Notes: generated by a model not told the origin, from the sequence alone. Shown: positions 1 to 7,954, counted from the first letter of the stretch. The stretch: DNA of 13,823 bases from an uncultured Spirochaetales bacterium (GCA_934276485.1 CAKQTE010000085.1:1-13823), one strand, 5' to 3'. Numbers and translations: made by a program.

Positions 1-48
1 ATATCATAATTGTATAGAAACGATATAATTAAATTCACAAAAATAATA

Positions 49-86
49 GGCAACATATGAATTTTTGGTCCATATATTGCCTTTTT
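49..86. terminator. Bidirectional intrinsic terminator
   Basis: GGCAACATATG (49-59) can pair with CATATATTGCC (71-81), giving an 11-bp stem with one G-T wobble and an 11-nt loop. It is followed by five T on the plus strand. On the minus strand the same stem is followed by TATTATTTTT, so it can end transcription from both sides. It lies just beyond the stop of the minus-strand GH115-like fragment. Positions 1-48 are AT-rich and show nothing else. Confidence 0.75.
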
Positions 87-110
87 CAGTCTCTTTTCAG
101 TGTCAAAAGC

Positions 111-665
111 TTAACTTAATGACATTGTATCGGATGCAAGGCGAGCGTATTTTCTTGAATTCTTGTCTGTTCCTGGAATGACTATATTTCCACCAAGACG
201 CAAAAGAGCTTCAAATGCCATCTCCCACTCTTCATCACTCTTTGACGGATGCCATCCTAAAAACAGAACTTCGTCATTTATAAACCATCCTCTTAAGAAA
301 AAAGCATGGCTTTGGCTTGATATCGTTTCTTCCTTGACAGAAATATAATCCTTCTTTGTAAAATGTTGGTCACACCAATACCAAAGAGGTTTGATCTTCA
401 AATATCTTTGGCTGATATATATAAGACCATATATACCCCCTTCTTCTCCTTTGGAATAAAGAGTTATGCAGTCTTTTTTTATATCGATAATCCAGGCCTC
501 TCTGTCGAGAGTGGTATCCTTGATTATTTTAATCAAGCTTCCATTTTCATCTGTTTTCTTGAGTGTGAATGTGATATCTCGATAAAATCTTGATATAGCT
601 CTATCGATAGCTATGCTTGAAAGATTGTCAGAAACAATTCGTGTATTATAGTTAATCCTAAACAT
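111..665 (-). CDS. Truncated GH115-like glycoside hydrolase fragment
   Basis: An open frame of 184 aa that resembles the N-terminal part of GH115-type (xylan alpha-glucuronidase-like) glycosidases. Visible features are the GIYGLIY...LWYWCDQ region (about residues 78-99), then RGWFINDE (about 125-132) and EALLRLGGNIVIPGTDKNSRKYARLASD (about 152-179). In this family the matching parts open the catalytic barrel, and full proteins run to several hundred residues more. Here the frame stops after nine unrelated residues, and no continuation was seen in the other minus-strand frames before the terminator at 49-81. It is therefore most likely a decayed 5' remnant without activity. There is no signal peptide, and the ribosome binding site is weak (GATGAAAT well upstream of the ATG). 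The family call comes from motif memory, not a search. Confidence 0.6.
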   Translation of the reverse strand: MFRINYNTRIVSDNLSSIAIDRAISRFYRDITFTLKKTDENGSLIKIIKDTTLDREAWIIDIKKDCITLYSKGEEGGIYGLIYISQRYLKIKPLWYWCDQHFTKKDYISVKEETISSQSHAFFLRGWFINDEVLFLGWHPSKSDEEWEMAFEALLRLGGNIVIPGTDKNSRKYARLASDTMSLS

Positions 666-784
666 TGTTATATTTTGATTTCATCTTAGCCATATCACAA
701 CGTAAAAAACCGATATCATCACAGAAAAAACTACTCTATTTTGACGCTTTGTATTTTCTGTAACAAAAAAGTTAGTTTCGTGTT

Positions 785-790
785 TATAAT
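785..790 (+). promoter_or_regulatory. -10-like TATAAT upstream of exported protein gene
   Basis: A perfect TATAAT sits 31 bp before the ATG at 822. No convincing -35 hexamer was found at 16-18 bp spacing; the nearest good one, TTGACG at 741-746, is too far away. It is a plausible sigma-70 -10 element by position only. Confidence 0.4.
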
Positions 791-821
791 GTAGATATCT
801 AAATTGAACGGAGAAGTGCTT

Positions 822-1421
822 ATGAAGAAAGTAATTACCATTATTGCAATTTTAGTTGTCTTTACATCTTTTGCATTTGCAACAGAGTACAATAAAGGAT
901 TAAGCATTGGCGCAGATATCGCAGCATTCAATCAAGGAGTTAGTCTAAGATATGATACTGGAAGGTGGTGTGATATAGAAGGATCATTTAGGCTTCCATT
1001 CACTTTTTATGTCATGAACGGAATTGATACAATCAAGAACAAAACACCATTTGATGCATATACTCTTCTTTCTCCAGAGCTTAGTTTTACAGCTTATTTC
1101 ATTCCTGCTCATACTCAGTCATTCAGCTTCGGTCTAGGAGTAAATGGAACGATATTTGCAAATTCAAACGGTCCTAGCGTTGAGAACGCAGGAACAGCAG
1201 ACGAGGTCAAATATGGCCCTGGTGCTACTCTATGGATGGGATTGAAAGCCGCAGCTAAACTTCAATTCGATTTCGAGAAATGGGGATTCAGTATCACAGG
1301 TTACTACCCAGTATTATCACATGTAATAGAAATCGGACATGCAACATTGGATTCCATTCTACCAAGCATGCTGTCAGTTGTTTATAACAGCGTAAGAATT
1401 GGATTTGATTTCAAGATCTGA
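822..1421 (+). CDS. Exported beta-barrel-like outer membrane protein
   Basis: A 199-aa protein with a clear signal peptide: MKK, a hydrophobic stretch to residue 16, and a likely cleavage after FAFA (residue 20). The mature part has alternating polar and hydrophobic strands rich in aromatic and Gly residues (SIGADIAAF, FSFGLGVNGTIF, LWMGLKAAAKLQFDF, GFSITGYYPV). It ends in VRIGFDFKI, the terminal-strand look of small outer membrane barrels. No enzymatic motif is visible. The ATG at 822 was chosen over an in-frame ATG at 804 because GGAG at 810-813 sits 8 bp upstream and MKK begins a normal signal peptide. The gene is monocistronic, with a TATAAT upstream and a terminator downstream. Precise function is unknown. 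Confidence 0.7.
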   Translation: MKKVITIIAILVVFTSFAFATEYNKGLSIGADIAAFNQGVSLRYDTGRWCDIEGSFRLPFTFYVMNGIDTIKNKTPFDAYTLLSPELSFTAYFIPAHTQSFSFGLGVNGTIFANSNGPSVENAGTADEVKYGPGATLWMGLKAAAKLQFDFEKWGFSITGYYPVLSHVIEIGHATLDSILPSMLSVVYNSVRIGFDFKI

Positions 1422-1439
1422 TAGATATTAATTTCAAAG

Positions 1440-1467
1440 AGGCTCCATCGCAAAGGTGGGGCTTTTT
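1440..1467 (+). terminator. Intrinsic terminator
   Basis: AGGCTCCA (1440-1447) pairs with TGGGGCTT (1457-1464) through eight pairs, two of them wobble, around a 9-nt loop. It runs into a T5 tract, 18 bp after the stop of the exported protein gene. Confidence 0.75.
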
Positions 1468-1505
1468 CTATTGTTAATACATACTCTTGGGGTTACCCTT
1501 TATTT

Positions 1506-2483
1506 ATGAAATATATTGATATACCAAAACTTGGAAAGGTCGCAAGAATATCTCTTGGCTGCGATCACTATGGCGAGACGATAGATGAAAAGATTGCTAC
1601 GGAGCAATTGGATTACTACATAGCCCAAGGGGGAAACCTTCTAGATACTGCAAGACTATATGGACAGCAGGTAGACGAAGGGCCTGGAACATCGGAAATC
1701 CTTCTAGGACAATACCTTAAGCATGTTGATAGATCGAAGCTTATAATTGCAACAAAAGGAGGACATCCTCATCTTGGTCATATGGATAGGCCCCGCTTAG
1801 ATAGATCCTCTCTATATTCTGATATAGAAGCATCCCTTGATCAGCTTGGTACTCCTGTAGATATCTACTTTTTACATAGGGATTGGCCTGAGTATGAAGT
1901 AGGACCTATTGTTGAAACACTCAACGAATTTGTACAGAAAGGCTATACACGCATCCTGGGAGCATCAAATTGGTCAACAGAGAGGATCAAAGAAGCTAAC
2001 ATGTATGCCCAAAAGCATAACTTGCAAGGCTTTGAATTTTCAGAGCTCCAATATTCGCTCGCTAAAACAGATACTGAAACCTGGGGCGACAGCACGATTG
2101 AGATCATGGGATCTTCGTCTAGCCCTAAGTCTTTCTATGAAGAGACAATGCTTCCATATATGTGCTTCACCTCTCAAGGCAAGGGAATATTCTCAAAAGT
2201 CATCAGAGGAAAGGAATGCGAGATGTCAGAAAGAGGAAGAAAGCGATTTCTAACAGATGAGAATAGAAAGAGAATCGAGAGAGTGAGAATACTTACAGAA
2301 AAGCTCTCTGTATCTCCTGAAGAGATCGTGATCAGCTATATAACAAGCCAAAAGTCAAATGCAATTGCTATCATAGGATCATCAAAACTTGAACAAATAA
2401 AAACATCTCTCGAGAACACTGATCTAACATTATCCCAAGAGATGCTTGATTATCTGGAGAATGGAACTACTATTTCTTTGTAG
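1506..2483 (+). CDS. Aldo/keto reductase
   Basis: A 325-aa NAD(P)H-dependent oxidoreductase of the aldo/keto reductase superfamily, with normal length and a TIM-barrel layout. The catalytic tetrad can be placed: Asp47 and Tyr52 in LLDTARLYG, Lys84 in IIATKGG, and His124 in YFLHRD. The family's GASNWS segment is at about 152-157. The cofactor-binding end AIIGSSKLEQIKTSLEN is at about 288-304. It should be cytoplasmic and reduce an aldehyde or ketone; the substrate cannot be read from sequence. The ribosome binding site is weak (TTGGGG about 12 bp before the ATG). The gene converges with topA, and its last 14 bp overlap the topA 3' end, so no terminator fits between them. Confidence 0.9.
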   Translation: MKYIDIPKLGKVARISLGCDHYGETIDEKIATEQLDYYIAQGGNLLDTARLYGQQVDEGPGTSEILLGQYLKHVDRSKLIIATKGGHPHLGHMDRPRLDRSSLYSDIEASLDQLGTPVDIYFLHRDWPEYEVGPIVETLNEFVQKGYTRILGASNWSTERIKEANMYAQKHNLQGFEFSELQYSLAKTDTETWGDSTIEIMGSSSSPKSFYEETMLPYMCFTSQGKGIFSKVIRGKECEMSERGRKRFLTDENRKRIERVRILTEKLSVSPEEIVISYITSQKSNAIAIIGSSKLEQIKTSLENTDLTLSQEMLDYLENGTTISL

Positions 2484-5190
2484 TTCTTCTCACGCCTCTC
2501 TTCTTTACAGAAGGTCCTTTCTCTTTATGAGCCTGAATCAGCTCATCGATCCTTTCTGGAGTGATCAAGGAAGGATCTTTCTTTTCATTTGCAGATAGTG
2601 CAATATTCTCACTACCCCACTTCAGGTATAAGCCATAGCGACCATCTACTAGGATTGTCTTCTCTCCACTCTTGGAAATAAGCTCTTTGCCCTCTGGTGA
2701 ACTTTGGTCTGTTTTTGCTTTCACAAGCTCTACAGCTCGCTCTTGGCTTATAGCTTCAGGATTCTTCTTCTCTTGATTAGGGATCATTACATTCACATCT
2801 CCCCACTTGATATAAGGGCCATACTTTCCAACAAGAATCTCCAATGTTTTTCCTTCGTAATCCTCAAAAGTTTTCAAGCTAGATCCACCAGCTGCTGCCA
2901 GAATGGTCTTCATTTCTATGTTCATTGGATTGATCACTTTTATGTTCTTTCCCATGTATTGAACATAGAAACCATATGGACCAATTTTGAGTACAGCTTC
3001 GTTGCCATTCTCATCCTGGCCTACTGTGTTTGGAAGTGTGAACAATAGATCTAGGAACTTCTCTTCAGCTTTTTCAGGGCTGTTTTTCTTATCAGGCCAA
3101 GAGATGGACTTCCCATCTTCAAGTCTGACTAGATATAAACCAAACTTACCACGTTTTACTTGATACTTATCAAATAAGACAATGTCCTCATCTGTTGGGA
3201 ACAATACAGAACAAGCATCTTGATCTGTAAATGAGCCAGGGAAGAACCTTGCCTCATCGATTGATGCCATCTTGTTCTTACCTGATGCTTGATCATAATA
3301 ATCAGAAGAAAGATATGGGCCAAACTTACCGATCTTGATCTCATATTCAATCTCTTGATTCTGATATACAAAATGGTACTCAAGATTCGAGAGTTGCAGG
3401 TTCTTTACCTCTCCAGAGATTGTTGTAGCCTTAACTTCTGCAAGGTCCTTTTCCAAGCCCTTGAAAGAATCATCTCCAAACCAGAACTCATCTAGATATT
3501 TAGCTTTGTCGAGCTTTCCTTCTGCGATCTCGTCAAGTCCTGCTTCCATTCTCTTTGTAAAGTCATAACCGACATAGAGAGCAAATGCACGCTCTAGAAA
3601 TGCATCAACAAAGAAACCTGTGAATGTAGGAACAAGGTTCTGTCCCTGTCTGACAATATAATGTCTATCGATCAATGTTGATATTATCGTTGCATATGTA
3701 CTAGGGCGTCCGATCTCTTCGCTTTCGAGAGTCTTTACTAGAGTTGCTTCATTGAATCTTGCTGGTGGCTGAGTTGTATGGCTCTTTGCTTCCGATGAGT
3801 CAATATTTACAACACTACCTGCTACCAAAGAAGGAAGAACGCCTTCTTCTGATTCACTCTCGTTCTCGTCCTTTGCAACTTCATATATCTTTCTAAAGCC
3901 TTTATCGAGAACAGTTGTACCTGTTGCTAAGAAAGAATACTTTCCAGAAGACAAGTCTACGCTTGTTGTACTCTTAAGGCACTCTTTCATCTGGGTAGCA
4001 AGAGTACGTCTCCAAATAAGCGTATATAGTCTTAGATCATCACCAGAAAGTCCTGTCTCTTCAGGGGAACGAAACGTATCACCTGCTGGTCTAATAGCCT
4101 CATGGGCTTCCTGAGCACCAGCTGTTTTGGCTTTGTAGTTTCTAGGACTGGAAGATAGATATTGCGAGCCAAACATTGCCGCTATCTGAGCTCTCGATGC
4201 TGCGATACACTCACTTGAAAGGTTTGGTGAGTCAGTTCTCATGTATGTTATGAATCCATTTTCATATAGACGCTGAGCAATACTCATGATCTCACGAGCA
4301 GAGCGATTGAGCTTTCTTGTAGCATCCTGCTGCAGAGTGGATGTTGTAAATGGAATTGAAGGTTGCTCTACTTTATTTTTAAGTACAACGCTATTTACTG
4401 TTGCACTAGCGCCGTCCAAGTCTGAAAGGATTGAATCAGCTTGACTCTTATCGAGAACAAGTACCCCCTTCTTTAACTCACCTGTTTCCTTGTTGTAGCT
4501 ATTGGAATCTGCAACTTTAACACCATCGACAGCAGAAAGTGTCATCTTGAAGTCATTTCCGTCTGTAGATGCCTTTGATTCAATTGAGAAGAACTCGCTT
4601 TGAGTAAAGTCCCTACGAATCTTCTCTCTTTCAACTATCATCTTCAACGCTGGACTCTGAACTCTTCCTGCAGAGTACTTGGAACCAAGCTTTCTGGACA
4701 ATAGTGGTGATATTCCATATCCCTGAAGTCTATCGATTGCACGTCTTGCTTCCTGAGCATGTACAAGGTTCATGTCTATATCACGACAATTTGAGAATGC
4801 TGAAAGAATGGCGTTTCTGGTAATTTCATGGAAAACCATTCTATAGCAAGGAACTGTTGGCTTTAGTTCCTCTAGCAAATGCCAAGCAATACTCTCTCCC
4901 TCTCTATCCTCATCACTTGCCAATATCAGTTGTTCCTTGTCCTTCAACAGCTTCTTCATTTCATTAATGAGTTCGCCTTTTCCTTCGACAACAACATAAT
5001 CAAGTTTAAAGCCATCATGTACATATACACCATAAACTCCATCATTTGGATCTGGAGTTGGGTTTAGGTCAACAATATGTCCTTTGCTGGCAACAACTGT
5101 GCAGCTCTTAGGCAAATACTTCGAGATAGTCCTAGCCTTAGTTGGGGACTCAACTATGATAAGACTTTTCTTATTAGGATCTGCAATCAA
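2470..5190 (-). CDS. topA: DNA topoisomerase I
   Basis: A 906-aa type IA topoisomerase that relaxes negative supercoils by transient single-strand cleavage. The Toprim domain is at about residues 8-120, with Glu14 (IIVESPTKAR) and the acidic triad Asp93/Asp95/Glu97 in ASDEDREGE. QEARRAIDRLQGYGISP is at about 146-162 and SAGRVQSPAL at 173-182. The active-site Tyr316 lies in ITYMRTDS. The GRPSTYATI motif is near 494. From about 615 to 866 there are five short repeats of the GKFGPYL type (near 621, 681, 737, 788 and 850), as in Toprim C-terminal repeat tails. No Cys4 zinc finger is present. The tail is Lys/Arg-rich (RRTTKK). The start is a TTG at 5190-5188, chosen because AGGAGG lies 7 bp upstream. 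That ribosome binding site touches the stop codon of the upstream exported-protein gene, so the two are probably cotranscribed. Confidence 0.96.
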   Translation of the reverse strand: MIADPNKKSLIIVESPTKARTISKYLPKSCTVVASKGHIVDLNPTPDPNDGVYGVYVHDGFKLDYVVVEGKGELINEMKKLLKDKEQLILASDEDREGESIAWHLLEELKPTVPCYRMVFHEITRNAILSAFSNCRDIDMNLVHAQEARRAIDRLQGYGISPLLSRKLGSKYSAGRVQSPALKMIVEREKIRRDFTQSEFFSIESKASTDGNDFKMTLSAVDGVKVADSNSYNKETGELKKGVLVLDKSQADSILSDLDGASATVNSVVLKNKVEQPSIPFTTSTLQQDATRKLNRSAREIMSIAQRLYENGFITYMRTDSPNLSSECIAASRAQIAAMFGSQYLSSSPRNYKAKTAGAQEAHEAIRPAGDTFRSPEETGLSGDDLRLYTLIWRRTLATQMKECLKSTTSVDLSSGKYSFLATGTTVLDKGFRKIYEVAKDENESESEEGVLPSLVAGSVVNIDSSEAKSHTTQPPARFNEATLVKTLESEEIGRPSTYATIISTLIDRHYIVRQGQNLVPTFTGFFVDAFLERAFALYVGYDFTKRMEAGLDEIAEGKLDKAKYLDEFWFGDDSFKGLEKDLAEVKATTISGEVKNLQLSNLEYHFVYQNQEIEYEIKIGKFGPYLSSDYYDQASGKNKMASIDEARFFPGSFTDQDACSVLFPTDEDIVLFDKYQVKRGKFGLYLVRLEDGKSISWPDKKNSPEKAEEKFLDLLFTLPNTVGQDENGNEAVLKIGPYGFYVQYMGKNIKVINPMNIEMKTILAAAGGSSLKTFEDYEGKTLEILVGKYGPYIKWGDVNVMIPNQEKKNPEAISQERAVELVKAKTDQSSPEGKELISKSGEKTILVDGRYGLYLKWGSENIALSANEKKDPSLITPERIDELIQAHKEKGPSVKKRGVRRTTKK

Positions 5191-5201
5191 TACGACTCCT
5201 C

Positions 5202-6035
5202 CTAGCTGATCTTATTGAGGATAAATGCATCTCCTGATCCTGGATTAGGATTCTTTAAGAGATAGTTATCGACAATCTTCTGCTCTCCCTTGGTATCGAG
5301 TGAAAGAAACATGTTTCCACTCTCATCTTCATAGAACTCAAAGACGGTCGTTGTCAAGAATTCCATACCAATGGCACTTGTTTGAATGTAAGCGGTTGCT
5401 CCATTACTGTCAATGACTATACTATAAACTTTCCACTTTCCGGGCTTAAATGGGGACGTATTGAAGAGTTCTGCATTGGTTCTATATGAAATTCCAGCCA
5501 CAGTATCATCCTTGTACTTATGCCATTCATATGCACTTTGGTCTGAAAAATCAAATAGAGGGAATATCTTTATCTCTTCTCCTGAAGGACTTACATAGTA
5601 GATAGCATAATACTGTCCATACTCTGAATCAACATGAGTCTCAGCTCTTAGTGTTAGCTCTTCAAGCTTTCCATTGTTTGTGTGCTCAGTTTCGTTGACC
5701 CATTTATATATGCCATCCCAGCTTAATGTTGTTGCATGCGCAATACCTGCAGCCAATGTCTTATTGTCCATGGTTCGTGCAGCAATCTTGAAAGTAAAAT
5801 TGCTGTTTGACATAAGTTTTCCAACCTTGTATTCGCACTCTAATAGATCTGTTGCCTTTAGGCGAACAACAAAAACATTATCCTTATATATATCATAATA
5901 GTAACTTCCAGATATATGTTCCCATGTAAGCGTCACGGATGTTGGATATTCTTCAGCTTTAAGAGACATGGATGCTGCATATATAAATGAACATACAAGT
6001 AGCAAAAATATGGTAAAAACACTCTTTTTAAACAT
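5202..6035 (-). CDS. Exported fibronectin type III-like protein
   Basis: A 277-aa protein with an N-terminal signal peptide (MFKK, hydrophobic to about residue 17, likely cleavage after FIYA, residue 20). Residues about 25-104 look like one fibronectin type III fold: SVTLTWEHISGSYYYDIYKDN, then FTFKIAART. The remaining 170 residues are rich in aromatic and beta-type sequence and belong to no family I recognise. It is likely a periplasmic or surface-exposed structural or binding protein. The ribosome binding site is weak (AAAGG about 13 bp upstream). It lies 11 bp upstream of the topA TTG start, and its stop codon abuts the topA ribosome binding site, which suggests a transcriptional unit with topA. 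The 150-180 bp to the divergent lipoprotein gene are very AT-rich and hold no promoter I would assert. Confidence 0.65.
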   Translation of the reverse strand: MFKKSVFTIFLLLVCSFIYAASMSLKAEEYPTSVTLTWEHISGSYYYDIYKDNVFVVRLKATDLLECEYKVGKLMSNSNFTFKIAARTMDNKTLAAGIAHATTLSWDGIYKWVNETEHTNNGKLEELTLRAETHVDSEYGQYYAIYYVSPSGEEIKIFPLFDFSDQSAYEWHKYKDDTVAGISYRTNAELFNTSPFKPGKWKVYSIVIDSNGATAYIQTSAIGMEFLTTTVFEFYEDESGNMFLSLDTKGEQKIVDNYLLKNPNPGSGDAFILNKIS

Positions 6036-6214
6036 TTATCTAACAAAACCTTTAATTTTAGTTCAATAAGCACTAAGACAATAACAGGATTATCAAATGA
6101 TGTGAAGTAGATATAATCGAACAAAAACATAAAATTTTGTATTTTTTGTATATTAAACATCTTCTGAATTCTTAATTAGTTGCACCCTTGGAAAGAATGT
6201 TATATCTTTTCGTT

Positions 6215-6913
6215 ATGAAACGAATCCTACCATTTGCACTATTGGCACTTTTATTGATATCGAGCTGTACAGTCACAGAAAACCTAGACATATATAATAA
6301 GGACTCAGGTTCTTCGACTGCCAACATTAAAGTAGAACAGTTTTTCATTGATGTTCTTGAGGATTTTGGCGAGTTCCTACCATCTAGCGATCAATCCATC
6401 ATGGATGAGGCGATGGAAGGATTTTCAGCTCAGCTAAATAACAGCACATCAACAGAAACTGTTGCATTCAAGAAAACAGGAACAAATGCATATGAACTTA
6501 GATTTGATTACACAAATATCTCCAGCCTATTGGCAGATTTGGGTGCACCAAACCAAAGTCTATTGCAAATGACAGACAATAGCATGAAGTTCTATGTCGA
6601 TATCGACAACTTCGAGGAGCTTACAAAGATCGTTCCATTCCTTGCAGACCCAAACTTTGAAGTATATGGACCTATGTTCAACCAAGGAACAAGTGAAGAA
6701 GATTATCTTGATATGATCTACTATCTATTAGGAGAAGATGGACCGGACGCAATCAAGAATGGTTCGATTAGCGTATATATCAATGTTCCAGGAAAGATCA
6801 CATCGCTAGAGCATGCAACCAAGATTGATAAAAACACTGCTCTTGCAACCTTCCCTATAATAGATTTCTTGCTACTAAATGAGCCTTTGACTTTCACTAT
6901 CAATTGGAACTAA
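6215..6913 (+). CDS. Putative lipoprotein of unknown function
   Basis: A 232-aa protein that begins MKRILPFALLALLLISSC, a lipoprotein signal peptide with the lipid-carrying Cys at residue 18 and a loose lipobox (I-S-S-C) of the kind tolerated in spirochaetes. The mature part is acidic and has no motif I recognise. It should be anchored in a membrane facing the periplasm or surface. The start is uncertain: ATG at 6197 and TTG at 6188 are in frame, and GGAAAG (6190-6195) is too close to 6197 and rather far from 6215. I chose 6215 because it gives a standard signal peptide. The gene is monocistronic, divergent from the fibronectin-III-like gene, and followed by a strong terminator. Confidence 0.65.
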   Translation: MKRILPFALLALLLISSCTVTENLDIYNKDSGSSTANIKVEQFFIDVLEDFGEFLPSSDQSIMDEAMEGFSAQLNNSTSTETVAFKKTGTNAYELRFDYTNISSLLADLGAPNQSLLQMTDNSMKFYVDIDNFEELTKIVPFLADPNFEVYGPMFNQGTSEEDYLDMIYYLLGEDGPDAIKNGSISVYINVPGKITSLEHATKIDKNTALATFPIIDFLLLNEPLTFTINWN

Positions 6914-6931
6914 CAAAGTTAATTCCCATTC

Positions 6932-6954
6932 TGCTCCCGCTTGGGAGCATTTTT
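6932..6954 (+). terminator. Intrinsic terminator
   Basis: TGCTCCC (6932-6938) and GGGAGCA (6943-6949) form a perfect 7-bp GC-rich stem with a GCTT loop, followed by T5. It lies 19 bp after the lipoprotein stop codon. Confidence 0.9.
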
Positions 6955-6984
6955 AATGCAAAAACCCAAGTACCAAGGCATAAG

Positions 6985-7003
6985 AAAATCCCGCAGTGCG
7001 GGA
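6985..7003 (-). terminator. Intrinsic terminator, likely of rpsD
   Basis: Read on the minus strand, TCCCGC and GCGGGA form a 6-bp stem around a 3-nt loop, or 5 bp around a 5-nt loop. It is followed by TTTTC. It is the first such structure downstream of rpsD on that strand, about 155 bp after the stop codon. Confidence 0.65.
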
Positions 7004-7159
7004 CTTTCCTAAGATCATAGTGCCTAACGCTAGCCGTTTTTGAGGGTAGCCGCCAGCTAACGCTTCCGGAAACAGGCAAATTGGAATGGGGCCTTGAATC
7101 CTTCTCTTCTCTGTTTGTGGCCCAGAGTTTTGGCAATAATCTATTGAAGACTTTAGAGC
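7004..7159. other. GC-richer segment without a recognised gene, possible structured 3' UTR
   Basis: This stretch between rpsD and its likely terminator is visibly richer in G and C than its surroundings. It contains CTAACGCT twice (7024-7031, 7057-7064) and TAGCCG twice (7031-7036, 7047-7052). TGCCT (7021-7025) and AGGCA (7074-7078) could close a larger fold. I see no supported protein in any frame, and the match to any known RNA family is unknown to me. It is transcribed on the minus strand if the terminator assignment is right. Confidence 0.3.
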
Positions 7160-7756
7160 TTACTTTGAGTAGAACTCGACTACAAGCTGGTCGTTGACCT
7201 GAACTGGAATCTCGTGTCTCTCTGGCAAACGCTCTAGCTTTCCAGACCACTCATCCTTGTTTACTGAGAAGTAATCAAGCTTGAATGCTGGTGAGCCAAG
7301 GAAGCAAGCCTTGAACTGCTCGTTGTTTCTTGACTTCTCCTTTAGGGAGATAACATCACCAACCTGAATCTGGTATGAAGGAATGTCTACCTTCTTGCCA
7401 TTAACAAGGATGTGACCGTGTGAAACAAGCTGACGAGCTAGTCTGATTGAGTTAGCAAAACCGATTCTGTAAACAGCGTTGTCAAGTCTTCTCTCAAGTG
7501 AGATTACCAATGCGTCACCAGTCATGAGGTTTGACTTAAGAGCCTTCTCATAGTAGTGGTGGAGCTGCTTCTCCATAACGCCATAGTAAGCCTTGAGCTT
7601 CTGCTTCTCTGTAAGCTGTCTGCTGTAATCAGTTGGCTTCTTTCTCTTTGCAAATGCTGGTGCATTTGCTCTGTTCATTGCCTTAGGGTGTCCACATACA
7701 TTTACCCCAAGTCTTCTGCACTGCTTAAATCTAGGACCCATGTTATTTCTTGCCAT
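7160..7756 (-). CDS. rpsD: 30S ribosomal protein S4
   Basis: A 198-aa primary-binding protein of the small ribosomal subunit. The N-terminal S4/S9 part (MARNNMGPRFKQCRRLG) is followed by the S4 RNA-binding domain at about residues 88-150, with LERRLDNAVYRIGFA and ARQLVSHGHILVNGKKV. Only two N-terminal cysteines are present (Cys13, Cys21), so the four-cysteine zinc site of some S4 proteins is missing. Length is normal for the family. The start is supported by GGAGGG 9 bp upstream of the ATG. It stands alone here, away from the alpha-operon partners (rpsM, rpsK, rpoA, rplQ), as seen in several phyla. In other bacteria S4 represses its own translation; a short GGGC/GCCC hairpin in the leader could take part, but this is not shown. 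Confidence 0.96.
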   Translation of the reverse strand: MARNNMGPRFKQCRRLGVNVCGHPKAMNRANAPAFAKRKKPTDYSRQLTEKQKLKAYYGVMEKQLHHYYEKALKSNLMTGDALVISLERRLDNAVYRIGFANSIRLARQLVSHGHILVNGKKVDIPSYQIQVGDVISLKEKSRNNEQFKACFLGSPAFKLDYFSVNKDEWSGKLERLPERHEIPVQVNDQLVVEFYSK

Positions 7757-7814
7757 AGATTTATACCCTCCAGTAGTTATTATATTTTTATCGGGCCATA
7801 GCCCAACTGATATA

Positions 7815-7843
7815 ATCTATCTCAAATCGTTTGAATAAGTCAA
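7815..7843 (-). promoter_or_regulatory. Likely rpsD promoter
   Basis: On the minus strand TTGACT (7843-7838) and ATAGAT (7820-7815) are separated by 17 bp. They lie about 60 bp upstream of the rpsD start, a good fit to a sigma-70 promoter. TATCTCAA, half of the inverted repeat at 7853-7877, recurs at 7818-7825 and overlaps the -10 element. Confidence 0.5.
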
Positions 7844-7852
7844 TTAAGCTTC

Positions 7853-7877
7853 TTGAGATAAACAATCGTTATCTCAA
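7853..7877. promoter_or_regulatory. Perfect inverted repeat upstream of rpsD promoter
   Basis: TTGAGATAA (7853-7861) and TTATCTCAA (7869-7877) are perfect 9-bp arms around 7 bp. It starts 9 bp upstream of the likely rpsD -35 element. It has no T-run of note, so an operator is more likely than a terminator. Confidence 0.45.
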
Positions 7878-7907
7878 AATATTATGTCATGATAGATGAG
7901 TTTACAG

Positions 7908-7954
7908 CACTGACGCCCCAACGGTTCATGGGCTTTCCCGGCTAGGTATCGTAA
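7908..7954 (-). mobile_element. IS608-like left end (IS200/IS605 family), degraded copy
   Basis: Read on the minus strand: TTAC (7954-7951), then GATACCTAGCCGGG, then AAAG (7936-7933), then CCCATGAACCGTTGGGG (7932-7916), which folds only imperfectly. The first 24 bases after TTAC match the copy at 13587 at all but three positions. In IS608 the left cleavage site is TTAC, and an AAAG guide sits at the foot of the left hairpin. The order and spacing (18 nt from cleavage to hairpin) agree. No tnpA or tnpB follows; about 150 bp later rpsD begins, so the rest of the element is gone. It cuts the membrane-protein gene at 7942-8103. Confidence 0.55.

Noticed and set aside
6985..7012. A third IS608-like end: on the minus strand AAAG directly precedes the TCCCGC hairpin
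   Set aside because: There is no TTAC at the right distance and no GATANNTAGCCGGG. The T-run and position after rpsD fit a terminator better.
6900..7250. A 116-aa open frame on the minus strand
   Set aside because: It overlaps the 3' end of rpsD in another frame, has no ribosome binding site and an unnatural composition.
7757..7941. Transposase or TnpB remnant beyond the left IS608-like end
   Set aside because: No frame resembles TnpA or TnpB. The space is only about 150 bp and is filled by rpsD control sequences.
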